From: Pseudonocardia sp. N23
GTDB taxonomy: Bacteria; Actinomycetota; Actinomycetes; Mycobacteriales; Pseudonocardiaceae
Assembly (NCBI RefSeq): GCF_002583555.1
Contig: NZ_BEGX01000056.1
Location: 1 to 57,050 of the forward strand
DNA length: 57,050 nt
Reading direction: 5' to 3'
Shown here: positions 17,088 through 26,490 of the stretch, piece after piece
How positions within the stretch are numbered: the first letter of the stretch is position 1
How the letters are laid out: each line of letters starts with the position of its first letter
Made by a program: the position numbers and the translations under genes
Notes under the pieces: model-generated
Seen by the model: only the letters and a program-made list of their open reading frames with translations
Databases searched by the model: none
Told to the model about the DNA's origin: nothing

Positions 17088-18143
17088 TTGACCGGGACCG
17101 AGCCGAACACAGTCCAGTCCAGGATGGCTCTGCCGGACACCGCGCTGCTGGCCCTGCTGGGCTCGCGCGACGAGAGCCTGCGCACGGCCGAGGAACTCCT
17201 CGACGCCGACGTGCACGTCCGTGGCAACGAGCTCACGCTGTCGGGCGAGCCGTCTGACGTGGCGTTCGCCGAGCGCGTCTTCGCGGAGCTGGTCACGCTG
17301 GCCCAGCGCGGCCAGCAGGTCGGGCAGGACACGGTGCGCCGCACCGTCGAGATGCTGTCCGACGAGAACGCGGCCGACCGTGAGCGGATGGGTGAGTCAC
17401 CCGCCGAGGTGCTGAGCCTCGACATCCTGTCGCGGCGCGGGAAGTCGATCCGTCCGAAGACGCTGAACCAGAAGCGCTACGTCGACGCGATCGACACGCA
17501 CACGATCGTCTTCGGCATAGGTCCGGCCGGTACGGGCAAGACGTACCTGGCGATGGCCAAGGCCGTGCAGGCCCTGCAGAGCAAGCTCGTCAACCGGATC
17601 ATCCTCACGCGGCCGGCCGTCGAGGCGGGGGAGCGGCTGGGCTACCTGCCCGGCACGCTGTTCGAGAAGATCGACCCGTACCTGCGCCCGCTGTACGACG
17701 CGCTGCACGACATGGTCGACCCGGAGTCGATCCCCAAGCTCATGGCGGCGGGGACGATCGAGGTGGCGCCGCTTGCCTACATGCGCGGCCGAACGCTGAA
17801 CGACGCGTTCATCGTCCTCGACGAGGCGCAGAACACCACGCCCGAGCAGATGAAGATGTTCCTGACGCGGCTGGGCTTCGGGTCGAAGATCGTCGTCACC
17901 GGCGACGTCACGCAGATCGACCTGCCGGGCAGCACCCGTTCGGGGCTGCAGGTGGTGCGGGAGATCCTCGACGGTGTCGACGACGTGCACTTCTCCCAGC
18001 TGACCAGCACCGACGTGGTGCGCCACCGGCTGGTGAGCGACATCGTCGACGCCTACGCGCGCTTCGACGCGGTCAGCGAGCAGCGCGGGCTGTCGAGTGC
18101 GCCGCGCACCGGTCCGGACCAGCGGCGCCGCGGCCGGCGCTGA
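17088..18143 (+). CDS. phoH: PhoH-family ATPase (PhoH1)
   Basis: A 351-residue protein. The N-terminal KH-like region includes [21 protein letters not shown]. The P-loop is [11 protein letters not shown], Walker B is [10 protein letters not shown] and [10 protein letters not shown] follows, all typical of PhoH. Family members are RNA-linked ATPases. It precedes ybeY as in most bacteria. TTG 17088 gives the family N-terminus but its ribosome-binding site is weak; ATG 17124 is a shorter alternative. Confidence 0.93.
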   Translation: MTGTEPNTVQSRMALPDTALLALLGSRDESLRTAEELLDADVHVRGNELTLSGEPSDVAFAERVFAELVTLAQRGQQVGQDTVRRTVEMLSDENAADRERMGESPAEVLSLDILSRRGKSIRPKTLNQKRYVDAIDTHTIVFGIGPAGTGKTYLAMAKAVQALQSKLVNRIILTRPAVEAGERLGYLPGTLFEKIDPYLRPLYDALHDMVDPESIPKLMAAGTIEVAPLAYMRGRTLNDAFIVLDEAQNTTPEQMKMFLTRLGFGSKIVVTGDVTQIDLPGSTRSGLQVVREILDGVDDVHFSQLTSTDVVRHRLVSDIVDAYARFDAVSEQRGLSSAPRTGPDQRRRGRR

Positions 18144-18255
18144 TCCGAGGGCGCTACCCCGGTCGGCGGACGCGACGGCCGGGGTGTCGGGGCACCCGAC
18201 TACCCTCGGAGCACCGGCGACCTTCCGTCCGGGACGTCACGCGCAGAGGAATCCA

Positions 18256-18792
18256 GTGAGCATCGAGGTCGCGAACGAGTCCGGCATCGCCGTCGACGAG
18301 TCGCTGATCGTGTCCGTCGCCCGCTACGCGCTCGACGCGATGGGCGTGAGCCCCGCGGTCGAGCTGGCCATCACCGCCGTCACCACGGAGGCGATGAGCG
18401 AGCTGCACGAGCGTTGGATGGACGAGCCCGGCCCGACCGACGTCATGGCATTCCCCATGGACGAGCTGGCCGAGGACACCCGCCGTCCCGACGCCCCGGA
18501 CCTCGGGCCGGCGCTGCTGGGCGACATCGTGCTGTGCCCGGCCTTCGCCAGCGACCAGGCCCGCAAGGCCGGTCACGGCCTGCCCGACGAGCTGCACCTG
18601 CTCACCGTGCACGGAGTGCTGCACCTGCTGGGCTACGACCACGGCGAGCCCGACCAGGAACGCGAGATGTTCGCGTTGCAGGACAAGCTGCTGGGGGAGT
18701 GGCGGGCCGCGCGGGAGCGCGTCGCACGCGAGGAGGCCCAGCGGCGCACCGACGCCCGGGTCCTCGGCGCCGCCGGTCTCGAGGACGGCTGA
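18256..18792 (+). CDS. ybeY: Endoribonuclease YbeY (rRNA maturation)
   Basis: A 178-residue metalloprotein. The zinc motif [15 protein letters not shown] (HGxLHLxGYDH) is present, and the N-terminal half has the usual DVMAFPMDE region. YbeY processes 16S rRNA 3' ends and takes part in ribosome quality control. GTG 18256 follows AGAGGAA. Its stop lies 4 bases before the CNNM start. The C-terminal 20 residues ([16 protein letters not shown]) are an actinobacterial extension. Confidence 0.95.
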   Translation: MSIEVANESGIAVDESLIVSVARYALDAMGVSPAVELAITAVTTEAMSELHERWMDEPGPTDVMAFPMDELAEDTRRPDAPDLGPALLGDIVLCPAFASDQARKAGHGLPDELHLLTVHGVLHLLGYDHGEPDQEREMFALQDKLLGEWRAARERVAREEAQRRTDARVLGAAGLEDG

Positions 18793-18796
18793 GACC

Positions 18797-20335
18797 GTGA
18801 GCGGCACCGTCGTGATGATCGTCGTCGTCATGCTGCTCGTGCCGCTGGCCGGTGTGTTCGCCGCCGCCGACGCCGCGCTCGGGTCGGTGTCGCGTGCCCG
18901 CGTCGAGGCGCTGGTGCGCGCGGGCCGGCCGGGTGCGAAGGCGCTGTCGCGGGTGGTGGCGGACCGCCCCCGCCACGTCAACCTCCTGCTGCTGCTGCGG
19001 CTGATCTGCGAGACGGCGGCGACGGTCCTGCTGGCCGTCGCGATGGCCCGCACGTTCGGCACGCCCTGGGTGGGGGTGCTGGTGGCGGCCGTGATCATGG
19101 TCGTCGTCAGCTACGTGCTGATCGGCGTGGGGCCGCGCACCCTGGGCCGTCAGCACCCGTACTCGGTGGGCATGGTCGTCGCGGTCCCGATCCGGGTGCT
19201 GGCCACGTTGCTGTCCCCGCTGGCGACACTGCTGATCCTGGTCGGCAACGCGATCACCCCGGGCCCCGGTTTCCGGGAGGGACCGTTCTCCTCCGAGGTG
19301 GAGCTGCGCGAGCTGGTCGACATGGCCAGCACGCGTGGCGTCGTCGACGAGGACGAGCGGCAGATGATCCACTCGGTGTTCGAGCTGGGCGACACCCTGG
19401 TCCGCGAGGTGATGGTCCCGCGCCCCGACGTGCTGTGGGCCGAGCGCGACACCACGGTCGACAAGGTGGTCCGGCTCGCGCTCAAGAGCGGTTACTCGCG
19501 CGTCCCGGTGCTCGGCGACGGGATCGACGACGTCGTGGGGGTCGCTTACCTGAAGGACCTCGTCGCGGCCCAGCACGCCGGTGCCGAGGCACCTGCGGAG
19601 CTCGTCGAGGTGATGCGGACCGCGGTCTACGTGCCCGACTCGAAGCGGATCGACGAGCTGCTCAAGGAGATGCAGCGCAGCCGCAACCACATGGCGATCG
19701 TCGTCGACGAGTACGGCGGTACGGCGGGCGTCGTCACGATCGAGGACATCCTCGAGGAGATCGTCGGCGAGATCACCGACGAGTACGACGCCGACGAGGT
19801 GCCGCCGGTCCAGGAGCTCGACGCCCGCACGGTGCGGGTGGCGGCCCGGCTGCCGGTGGAGGACTTCGGGGAGCTGTTCGCGTTCAGCCTCGACGACGAC
19901 GGCAACTCCCCGCTCGACGTGGCGCTCGACGCGGCCGACGTCGACACCGTCGGCGGGCTGCTCGCGCAGCGGCTGGGCAAGGTGCCGCTGCCGGGCGCGC
20001 AGACCGAGGTCGCGGGCCTGCACCTGCTCGCGGAGGGCGGCAAGGACGCCCGCGGCCGCATCCGGATCACGACGGTGCTGGTCAGCCCGGTCGACGACGA
20101 CGCGGACCTGCCGCTGCTGATGCACACGATCCGCGACGACCGCACCGCCGACGGCCGCTCCCACGACGGCCGCTCCGGCGACGACGGCACCCCGCTCGAC
20201 CTGCACGACGCCGCCGCGGCCAACGGCCGCGCGGGCGATCCCGCCGCGCACGCCGGGACACTCCACGACACAGGGAACGGGACGGGCGGACACGCCGACC
20301 GTCGGGAAGGAACCGATGTCCGACCTCGATCCTGA
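18797..20335 (+). CDS. CNNM/CorC-type transmembrane protein (hemolysin family)
   Basis: A 512-residue protein. The first 160 residues form a DUF21/CNNM membrane domain with 3-4 helices. A CBS pair follows, with the acidic motif [19 protein letters not shown] CorC/HlyC domain comes next, and a disordered Asp/Gly/Arg-rich tail of about 70 residues (after [13 protein letters not shown]) ends the protein. Family members are linked to magnesium/cobalt efflux. It lies between ybeY and the deaminase-like gene exactly as in Mycobacterium. Its end overlaps the next gene by 20 bases. Confidence 0.93.
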   Translation: MSGTVVMIVVVMLLVPLAGVFAAADAALGSVSRARVEALVRAGRPGAKALSRVVADRPRHVNLLLLLRLICETAATVLLAVAMARTFGTPWVGVLVAAVIMVVVSYVLIGVGPRTLGRQHPYSVGMVVAVPIRVLATLLSPLATLLILVGNAITPGPGFREGPFSSEVELRELVDMASTRGVVDEDERQMIHSVFELGDTLVREVMVPRPDVLWAERDTTVDKVVRLALKSGYSRVPVLGDGIDDVVGVAYLKDLVAAQHAGAEAPAELVEVMRTAVYVPDSKRIDELLKEMQRSRNHMAIVVDEYGGTAGVVTIEDILEEIVGEITDEYDADEVPPVQELDARTVRVAARLPVEDFGELFAFSLDDDGNSPLDVALDAADVDTVGGLLAQRLGKVPLPGAQTEVAGLHLLAEGGKDARGRIRITTVLVSPVDDDADLPLLMHTIRDDRTADGRSHDGRSGDDGTPLDLHDAAAANGRAGDPAAHAGTLHDTGNGTGGHADRREGTDVRPRS

Positions 20336-20666
20336 GGACGTCAAGATCGTCACGCTGGCCCGCTCGTCGCGGGCGCGCACGGGAGCCGCCGAGGGCGCCG
20401 CCGTCCGCGACACCGACGGCCGTACCTACGCCGCGGCGAGCGTCGCGCTGCCGTCGCTGCAGCTCACGGCCCTGCAGGCGGCTGTCGCCGCGGCCGTGTC
20501 CAGCGGGGCGCCCGGACTGGAGGCCGCGGCCGTCGTCAGCGCCGAGGGCGTTGTCGACGACGCGTCGGTCGCCGCGGTCCGCGACCTCGCCCCGGCCGCG
20601 CCGGTGATCCTCGCCGACGCGTCCGGCGCCGTCGTGCGCGTGCTGGCCCCCGAGGCGTCGGCGTGA
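20316..20666 (+). CDS. Cytidine-deaminase-like protein lacking the zinc site
   Basis: A 116-residue protein conserved at this locus in actinobacteria (equivalent to the gene between the CNNM gene and era in Mycobacterium). It keeps deaminase-fold features ([24 protein letters not shown]) but has no HAE and PCxxC zinc ligands; it contains no Cys at all. It is therefore probably not catalytic. ATG 20316 overlaps the upstream gene by 20 bases with GGAAGGAA upstream. Its stop overlaps the GTG of lhgO. The role is unknown. Confidence 0.85.
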   Translation: MSDLDPEDVKIVTLARSSRARTGAAEGAAVRDTDGRTYAAASVALPSLQLTALQAAVAAAVSSGAPGLEAAAVVSAEGVVDDASVAAVRDLAPAAPVILADASGAVVRVLAPEASA

Positions 20667-21907
20667 CCGCTCCCGCGGCGCTGCCGTCCACGCCACGCGC
20701 CGACGTCGTGGTCGTCGGCGGTGGCATCGTCGGGCTGGCCACGGCGCACGCCGTGGCCCGCACCGGCCGCTCGGTCGTCGTGCTGGAGCGTGAACACCGG
20801 CTCGGCGCGCACCAGACCGGCAACAACTCCAACGTCATCCACTCCGGGCTGTACTACGCACCGGGCGGGGCCAAGGCCCGGCTCGCGGTCGCGGGCTGTG
20901 CCGAGACGGTCGCGTTCTGCCGCGCGCACGACCTGCCGCACAAGGTCACCGGCAAGCTCGTCGTCGCCACCGAGCCCGAGGAGCTGCCCCGCCTCGCCGA
21001 GCTGGCGCGGCGCGGGGTGGCCAACGGGGTCGAGGCCCACGAGGTCGACGCCGAGGGCATCCGCACCCACGAGCCCCACGTCCGCGGCATCGCGGCGCTG
21101 TCGGTGCCGTCGACCGGCATCTGCGACTACGGGCGCATCGCCGAGACGCTGGGCACGCTCGTCGCCAAGGAGGGCGGTGAGGTGCACACGGGCCGCGCCG
21201 TCACCGGCATCGTCCGCCGCGCTGCCGACGTCGTGGTCCGCACCGACACCGGCGACGTCCTGGGCCACCAGGTCGTGGTGTGCGGGGGGCTGCGCAGCGA
21301 CGAGCTGGCCCGCGCCGCCGGCGCCGACCCCGGTGTGCGGATCGTGCCGTTCCGCGGCGAGTACGCCGGCTTCTCCGAGCCGGCCGCCGAGCTGGTCAAG
21401 GGCCTGATCTACCCGGTGCCCGACCCGGCGTTCCCGTTCCTGGGGGTGCACGCCACCCGCGGCGTCGACGGACACGTCCACGCCGGCCCCAACGCAGTCC
21501 TCGCGCTGGCCCGTGAGGGCTACTCGTGGGGCGCCGTCAAGCCGAAGGAGCTCCTCGGCTCGCTCACCTACTCGGGCACGGTCGCGCTGGCGCGCAAGCA
21601 CTGGCGCTACGGGCTCGGCGAGGTGCACCGGTCGCTGTCGTCGCGCGCGATGGTCCGCCAGATCCAGCGGATGCTGCCCGAGGTGCGGGTCGAGGACCTG
21701 TCCCCGGCGGGCGCGGGCGTCCGCGCGCAGGCCGTCCGGCCCGACGGCTCGCTCGTCGACGACTTCCTGTTCGTCGAGCAGGGCCATGGCGACGGCGCGA
21801 TCCTGCACGTGCTCAACGCACCCTCACCCGCCGCGACCGCGGCGCTGCCGATCGGCCGCGAGATCCTCGAGCGGCTCACGGGCGAGAAGCTGGGACCCCT
21901 CACATGA
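20663..21907 (+). CDS. lhgO: L-2-hydroxyglutarate oxidase (LhgO-like FAD enzyme)
   Basis: A 414-residue FAD-dependent oxidoreductase. The N-terminal dinucleotide motif VVVVGGGIVGLATAHAVA is followed by HQTGNNSNVIHSGLYY, the characteristic LhgO segment. The C-terminal GDGAILHVLNAPSPAATAAL stretch also fits. Family members oxidise L-2-hydroxyglutarate to 2-oxoglutarate, passing electrons to quinone or oxygen. The start overlaps the deaminase-like gene (GTGA) and the stop overlaps era (ATGA), so four genes are translationally coupled. Confidence 0.92.
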   Translation: MTAPAALPSTPRADVVVVGGGIVGLATAHAVARTGRSVVVLEREHRLGAHQTGNNSNVIHSGLYYAPGGAKARLAVAGCAETVAFCRAHDLPHKVTGKLVVATEPEELPRLAELARRGVANGVEAHEVDAEGIRTHEPHVRGIAALSVPSTGICDYGRIAETLGTLVAKEGGEVHTGRAVTGIVRRAADVVVRTDTGDVLGHQVVVCGGLRSDELARAAGADPGVRIVPFRGEYAGFSEPAAELVKGLIYPVPDPAFPFLGVHATRGVDGHVHAGPNAVLALAREGYSWGAVKPKELLGSLTYSGTVALARKHWRYGLGEVHRSLSSRAMVRQIQRMLPEVRVEDLSPAGAGVRAQAVRPDGSLVDDFLFVEQGHGDGAILHVLNAPSPAATAALPIGREILERLTGEKLGPLT

Positions 21908-22833
21908 CCGGCTTCGGCACCTGGCCCGACGACCACCGCTCCGGGTTCGCCTGCTTCGTCGGGCGCCCCAACGCGGGCAAGTCGACGCTCACCAACGCGC
22001 TGCTCGGGCAGAAGATCGCGATCACGTCGAGCAAGCCGCAGACCACGCGGCACGCGATCCGCGGCATCGTGCACCGGCCCGACGCGCAGCTCGTCGTCGT
22101 CGACACCCCCGGGCTGCACAAGCCGCGCACCCTGCTGGGGTCGCGGCTCAACGACCTGGTCCGCGAGACCTGGGCCGAGGTCGACGTCATCGGCTTCTGC
22201 GTGCCCGCCGACGTCCCGGTCGGCCGCGGCGACGAGTTCATCGCCGGCGAGATGAAGGCCGTCGCGGGGCGCACCCCGGTGCTCGGGATCGTCACCAAGA
22301 CGGACCGGGCGCAGCCCGAGCAGATCGCCGCCCGGATCACCGAGCTGACGCAGCTCGAGATCGGGTTCGACGAGATCGTGCCGGTGTCGGCGGCCCGCGG
22401 CGACCAGGTGCCGCTGCTGTCGGACCTGCTCGTGGCCCGGCTGCCGGAGGGCCCGCCGCTCTACCCCGACGGCGAGCTCACCGACGAGCCCGAGGAGATC
22501 CTCGTCGCCGAGCTGGTGCGCGAGGCCGCCCTCGAAGGGGTGCGCGACGAGCTGCCGCACTCCATCGCCGTCGTCGTGCAGGAGATGATCGAGCGCGAGG
22601 ACCGCCCCAAGAACAACCCGATGCTCGACGTGCACGCCACGATCTACGTCGAGCGCCAGAGCCAGAAGGGCATCGTCATCGGTCGCGGCGGGGAGCGGCT
22701 GCGCCAGGTCGGCACCGCGGCCCGTCGTCAGATCGAGGCGCTGCTCGGGGTGAAGATCTTCCTCGACCTGCACGTCACCGTGGCCAAGGACTGGCAGCGC
22801 GACCCCCGCCAGCTGCGCAAGCTCGGCTTCTGA
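21904..22833 (+). CDS. era: GTPase Era
   Basis: A 309-residue GTPase for 16S rRNA/30S maturation. G1 GRPNAGKST, G2 around KPQTTRH, G3 DTPGLH and G4 TKTD (Asn to Thr in NKxD) are visible. The C-terminal KH domain includes IVIGRGGERLRQVGTAAR and ends with the usual KVAKDW-type segment (TVAKDWQRDP). ATG 21904 overlaps the lhgO stop. Its partner YbeY is encoded three genes upstream. Confidence 0.97.
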   Translation: MTGFGTWPDDHRSGFACFVGRPNAGKSTLTNALLGQKIAITSSKPQTTRHAIRGIVHRPDAQLVVVDTPGLHKPRTLLGSRLNDLVRETWAEVDVIGFCVPADVPVGRGDEFIAGEMKAVAGRTPVLGIVTKTDRAQPEQIAARITELTQLEIGFDEIVPVSAARGDQVPLLSDLLVARLPEGPPLYPDGELTDEPEEILVAELVREAALEGVRDELPHSIAVVVQEMIEREDRPKNNPMLDVHATIYVERQSQKGIVIGRGGERLRQVGTAARRQIEALLGVKIFLDLHVTVAKDWQRDPRQLRKLGF

Positions 22834-22841
22834 GCGGTTCC

Positions 22842-22897
22842 CACGAACGAACGGCACAGTCGCGCGATCCGTTGCGCGACCGTGCCGTTCGTTCGTG
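22842..22897. terminator. Long near-perfect hairpin between era and the convergent gene
   Basis: Arms 22842-22865 and 22874-22897 pair at 24 positions with one A/G mismatch (a G-U pair in RNA on one strand) around an 8-base loop. It lies between converging genes and probably terminates both. The core GAACGAACGGCACAG is shared with 5310-5364. Confidence 0.75.
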
Positions 22898-22917
22898 CTG
22901 TCCGGGAGGGCGGCGGC

Positions 22918-23580
22918 TCAGCGGTACGTGGTCGCCGCGCCGGCCAGGGCGAAGATGAAGATGAAGAACAGCACGAAGAGCGCGACGAACACGCCGCTGA
23001 TGATCAGCCCGGCGAGCGCGAGCCCGTCGCCGGACTCGCCGCTGGACTTGATCTGGCTGCGCGCCACGAAACCGAACACCAGGCCCAGCGGCGCGAACAC
23101 GAATGCGAAGATCAGCGACAGGATCGCCATCGTGTTCGTCGGCGCCGCGACCGGGTAGGCGGGCGGCGGCTGGTACGCGCCGTAGGCCCCGTAGGGCTGC
23201 GGCTGCGACGGGTCGGGGTAGCCGCCGGTGCCGTAGCTGCCCGGAGGCGGGTAGGCGTTGGGATCCCAGCTGCCGGGCTGTGGCGCGCCGTACCCGGGAT
23301 GGGCGCCGTAGGGCTGCCCGCCGTAGGGCTGCTGCGCCCCGTACGGGTCGGCGCCGTAGGGCTGCTGCGACGGGTCCCAGCCCGGCTGGGCCGCCTGCTG
23401 ACCGGCGTCGTACCCGGCCTGCGGCTGCCCGGCGTCGCCGGTGTTCTTCTGGAAGCTGACAGTGCCCTCGTCGCCGCCCGGCGAGCCCCACGGGCTCGCC
23501 GTCGGGTCCGCCGAGGAGCCCGACCCGCTCTGCGACGACGCGGCGGGGTCGTTCCCGGGCTGGTTCGGGTCCTGCGACAT
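22918..23580 (-). CDS. DUF4190 membrane protein with Gly/Pro/Tyr/Gln-rich N-terminus
   Basis: A 220-residue protein. Residues 1-145 are a disordered cytoplasmic tail rich in QPYG and PYGAQ repeats. Two transmembrane helices of the DUF4190 type follow (TNTMAILSLIFAFVFAPLG and a later LALAGLIISGVFVALFVLF). A GAGGAGAG site precedes the ATG. A -10 TAGGAT (23610-23615, complement strand) lies upstream, leaving a short leader that can form a GGGGC/GCCCC hairpin. The function is unknown. Confidence 0.88.
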   Translation of the reverse strand: MSQDPNQPGNDPAASSQSGSGSSADPTASPWGSPGGDEGTVSFQKNTGDAGQPQAGYDAGQQAAQPGWDPSQQPYGADPYGAQQPYGGQPYGAHPGYGAPQPGSWDPNAYPPPGSYGTGGYPDPSQPQPYGAYGAYQPPPAYPVAAPTNTMAILSLIFAFVFAPLGLVFGFVARSQIKSSGESGDGLALAGLIISGVFVALFVLFFIFIFALAGAATTYR

Positions 23581-23627
23581 CGCTCTCCTCGGGTGGGGCC
23601 TGCGCCCCGATCCTAGGGGTAGCGCGC

Positions 23628-24455
23628 TCAGCCGCGGATGCGGCGCACCAGGTCCACCATCGCGGTCCGCACGGCGAGTGGGTCGTCGGCGGGGGCGTCG
23701 AACACGAACCGCACCGCCTTCTCCCCGGACTCCGGGCCGTCCGAGGCCAGCACGGAGAACCCGTAGCGGTCGACGTCGACCATCCGCGCGGTCGTCGTGT
23801 CGGGCCTGTCGGCCAGCTTCCGGCAGAAGTCGAGCAGCGCGTCGGCGTGGTCGTCGTTCATGTGGTCGACGATCCCTGCGCGGTGCGCGTGCAGCGGATC
23901 CGGCTCGGCCCCCGCGTACCCGGCGGCGTCGACCCAGCTCATCCGGCCGAACCCGCCCACGTAGCGCACCGCTGCGACCTCGAGGCGGTGGATGCGGAAG
24001 TCGGCGAAGTCGGCGTAGAACGCACCCGGGTGCGCCGCGCGGTAGCGCTCGAGCGCCACCTCCCGCTCGTCGCCGGTGAGGACGGACATCTCACCCATCA
24101 CCGTTGCCCGGCCCAGTGCCAGCGGGTCGCCCTCGCCGGACTCGACGACCATCACCGACGCCCGCCGGTCCGCCGCGAGGTTGCGGGTGTGCTCGGCCAG
24201 GTCCGACAGGCACAGGACCGGCCGGCCCGCGTCGTCGACGGCGTGCGCCACCAGCGACCCGAACGGCACCCCGGCCGGGTCGACCCCGATCGTCGACAGC
24301 GTCGCCGTCCGCGTCCCGGAGAACAGGGTGCGCGACCGCTCGGCGTCGCTCGGCTCACCGACGAGCCCGACCGTCGCGTCCAGCGTTCGCTTGGTGGCGT
24401 CGCGCGCCTCCTGCGGGACCGCGTGGTCCCGGAAACCGGACGGCTGCTCCGACAC
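23628..24455 (-). CDS. HugZ-like haem utilisation/oxygenase family protein (split-barrel + DUF2470)
   Basis: A 275-residue protein. The N-terminal pyridoxamine-oxidase-like split barrel has ATLSTIGVDPAGVPFGSL and GRATVMGEM. The C-terminal DUF2470 domain has HMNDDHADALLDFCRKLA. This is the HugZ/HutZ arrangement, which breaks down or handles haem to free iron. GTG 24455 is preferred over 24515 because GGGGGAAC precedes it. The longer version would also place an IdeR-like iron box inside the coding sequence. Iron control is inferred from that box. Confidence 0.85.
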   Translation of the reverse strand: MSEQPSGFRDHAVPQEARDATKRTLDATVGLVGEPSDAERSRTLFSGTRTATLSTIGVDPAGVPFGSLVAHAVDDAGRPVLCLSDLAEHTRNLAADRRASVMVVESGEGDPLALGRATVMGEMSVLTGDEREVALERYRAAHPGAFYADFADFRIHRLEVAAVRYVGGFGRMSWVDAAGYAGAEPDPLHAHRAGIVDHMNDDHADALLDFCRKLADRPDTTTARMVDVDRYGFSVLASDGPESGEKAVRFVFDAPADDPLAVRTAMVDLVRRIRG

Positions 24456-24473
24456 GGGCCGTTCCCCCTTCGA

Positions 24474-24492
24474 GTTGGTGAGCCTGACCTCA
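24474..24492 (-). promoter_or_regulatory. IdeR/DtxR-like iron box upstream of the HugZ-like gene
   Basis: On the minus strand the 19-mer TGAGGTCAGGCTCACCAAC matches the consensus TTAGGTTAGGCTAACCTAA at 14 of 19 positions. The conserved AGGT, AGGCT and ACC cores are intact. It ends 18 bases upstream of the GTG. CAGGCT inside it could be the -10, so repression by iron-loaded IdeR would block initiation. Confidence 0.6.
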
Positions 24493-24613
24493 CCGCCGGG
24501 GCGCGCGGGTGTCAAGGGGCGGCGGCGCAGTCGGCGGGGGGCCTGCAGTCGACGGGGGTGCGGTCGGCGCGCGCCGTGGGACGGCGGTCGTGGCGGCGTC
24601 GTAGTCTCGTCCG

Positions 24614-25354
24614 GTGAGCCTGTACCGCGACACCGGTGTGGTGCTGCGCGTGCAGAAGCTCGGCGAGGCCGACCGCATCGTCACCCTGCTGACGCGCAGG
24701 CACGGCAAGGTGCGCGCCGTCGCCAAGGGGGTGCGGCGGACCCGGTCGCGCTGGGGTGCCCGGCTCGAACCCTTCAACCACGTCGACGTGCAGTGCTACA
24801 CCGGCCGCAGCCTCGACGTCATCACCCAGGCCCAGACGGTCGACGCGTTCGGCGCCGGCATCATCGGCGACTACCCCCGCTACACCGCGGGCTGCGCGAT
24901 CCTGGAGACGGCCGACCGTCTCGTCGCCGAGGAGGGCGAGCCGTCGATGCGGGTCTACCTGCTGCTCGTCGGCGCCATCCGGGCGATGGCGGGCCGCGAA
25001 CGCGACGCCTCCCTGGTGCTCGACGCGTTCCTGTTGCGCGCCATGAGCCACGCCGGGTGGGCGCCCGCGATCACCGAGTGCGCCAAGTGCGCCGAACCCG
25101 GCCCGCACCGCGCGTTCAGCGTCGCCGGCGGGGGAGCGGTCTGCGAGCGCTGCCGCCCGCCCGGCTCGGCGCTGCCGTCGCAGGAGACGTTCTCGCTCCT
25201 CGACGCCCTGCTCCACGGCGACTGGGACCTCGCCGACGCCGCCGCCCCCGCCGTCCGCCGCGACACCTCGGGCCTCGTCGCCGCCCACCTGCAGTGGCAC
25301 CTCGAACGCCAGCTCCGCTCGCTGCCACTGGTGGAGCGCCGCGCCCCGCTGTGA
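24614..25354 (+). CDS. recO: DNA repair protein RecO
   Basis: A 246-residue protein. The N-terminal OB fold begins LYRDTGVVLRVQKLGEADRIV. A helical domain and the zinc motif (CAKC ... CERC) follow. RecO loads RecA onto SSB-coated DNA with RecR. A -10 TAGTCT (24602-24607) ends 6 bases before the GTG, so the mRNA is probably leaderless. It follows the era block and precedes uppS at a distance, as in Mycobacterium. Confidence 0.96.
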   Translation: MSLYRDTGVVLRVQKLGEADRIVTLLTRRHGKVRAVAKGVRRTRSRWGARLEPFNHVDVQCYTGRSLDVITQAQTVDAFGAGIIGDYPRYTAGCAILETADRLVAEEGEPSMRVYLLLVGAIRAMAGRERDASLVLDAFLLRAMSHAGWAPAITECAKCAEPGPHRAFSVAGGGAVCERCRPPGSALPSQETFSLLDALLHGDWDLADAAAPAVRRDTSGLVAAHLQWHLERQLRSLPLVERRAPL

Positions 25355-25481
25355 GGGCGGCTCGCGCCCGGCCCGTGACCGCCGTCTCATATCGAGATCG
25401 GAGACCGGCCGCTCCGGGGTTAGCCTGCGGCCTCAGGCAGTGCAGCAGCAGTAGTGCAGCACGCAATCAGCAGGGGGCGAC

Positions 25482-26093
25482 GTGGCCGACACGAACGGGA
25501 CGACCGGTGCAACCGACACCGAGGAGGCCCCGGCCTCGGTCCGGCGCATGGGTGGACCGGAGTCGGAGGAACTGACGCGTCTCGCCGCCGTCTTCGAGGA
25601 CCTGCAGTACGTCCTGCAGTGTTGCGAGCATCTGGTGTCGACGCTGGCGCAGAACCCCGACCCGGTACTCGTCGAGGCGCTGTGGACGGGAGCCCTCGTC
25701 GGCTACGTGCGCTGCTTCTCCGGCCGCACCGAGGTCCTCAAGGACTCCGACGTGGCCGAGCTCAAGATGGAGGGCCAGGTCACCGAGTTCCACGGCCTGA
25801 TGAAGAAGCTGCGCGACCACTACGCGTCCCGGCACGTCAACCCGCGCGAGACGTTCACCGTCGGCGTCGCGCAGAACAACGCGGGCGCGCCCACCGGCGT
25901 CGCCGTGGTCTCCGCGACGCAGCCGACCGTCGACGACACCGCTGTCCGCCAGCTCGGCCGGATCGCCTACGGCCTGTCCGGGCTGGTCGACGCCCGGATG
26001 CAGGAGGCGCAGGCGACGGTGCTCACCGCGGCGTCGGCGATGAACCCCGCGCAGATGAGCTCGCTGCCGCTGGTGCACATCGACAACGGCTGA
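25482..26093 (+). CDS. Conserved actinobacterial protein of unknown function
   Basis: A 203-residue soluble protein with no recognisable catalytic motif. The N-terminal 30 residues are Thr/Glu-rich and probably disordered. The remainder is mostly helical (ELTRLAAVFEDLQYVLQCCE ... LMKKLRDHYASRHVNPRETF) with a final helical stretch ending LPLVHIDNG. There is no signal peptide. GTG 25482 follows GGGGG at a suitable distance. It is followed by a hairpin terminator. Sequence like this seems lineage-restricted, but that needs a search. Confidence 0.75.
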   Translation: MADTNGTTGATDTEEAPASVRRMGGPESEELTRLAAVFEDLQYVLQCCEHLVSTLAQNPDPVLVEALWTGALVGYVRCFSGRTEVLKDSDVAELKMEGQVTEFHGLMKKLRDHYASRHVNPRETFTVGVAQNNAGAPTGVAVVSATQPTVDDTAVRQLGRIAYGLSGLVDARMQEAQATVLTAASAMNPAQMSSLPLVHIDNG

Positions 26094-26106
26094 CCGCCCC
26101 GAGACC

Positions 26107-26141
26107 GGGTCCGGGACGGCTCCCTGCGCCGCCCCGGACCC
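26107..26141. terminator. Hairpin terminator between converging genes
   Basis: Perfect 9-base arms GGGTCCGGG (26107-26115) and CCCGGACCC (26133-26141) flank a 17-base loop, 14 bases after the stop. No T-run is seen. A 12-base direct repeat GTCACCGCGCAG follows around 26175-26202. Confidence 0.6.
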
Positions 26142-26219
26142 GACCACGTTCACGTGCGCGGCGGCGCCGGGCGGTCACCGCGCAGGGGGTCACCGCGCAG
26201 AAACCCGAAGACGTCGACG

Positions 26220-26490
26220 TCACGGTCCGGATCCGTCGTCCTCACGGACGTAGCCGCGCAGGGTCCCCTCGTGGACGAAGCCGCGCCGCGCCGCCATCCG
26301 CACCGACCGCACGTTGGCCGACTCGGTCCAGATCTCGATGCGCTGCAAGGCCATCCGGTCGAACCCGAAGTCCAGCACCGCGGCCATCGCCTCCGCGGCG
26401 AGCCCGCGGCCCCGCAGCCGCGTCGGCGTCGTCGTGGGCGATCTCGCGCAGTACCGTGCGGGGCCACGGCTCAGTCCACCAGCTCCGCAC
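26220..26490 (-). pseudogene. GNAT acetyltransferase remnant
   Basis: The last 65-70 residues of a GNAT N-acetyltransferase are readable (RGRGLAAEAMAAVLDFGFD acetyl-CoA motif, then RIEIWTESANVRSVRMAARR and GTLRGYVRED). No start codon leads into them. A short upstream scrap in another frame (PWPRTVLREIAHDD) may be part of the same gene with the middle lost. The remnant overlaps the end of the YbjN gene. It is non-functional as it stands. Confidence 0.7.

Noticed and set aside
18096..18255. Separate gene between phoH and ybeY
   Set aside because: The open frame there simply extends ybeY upstream without conserved sequence and overlaps the phoH end.
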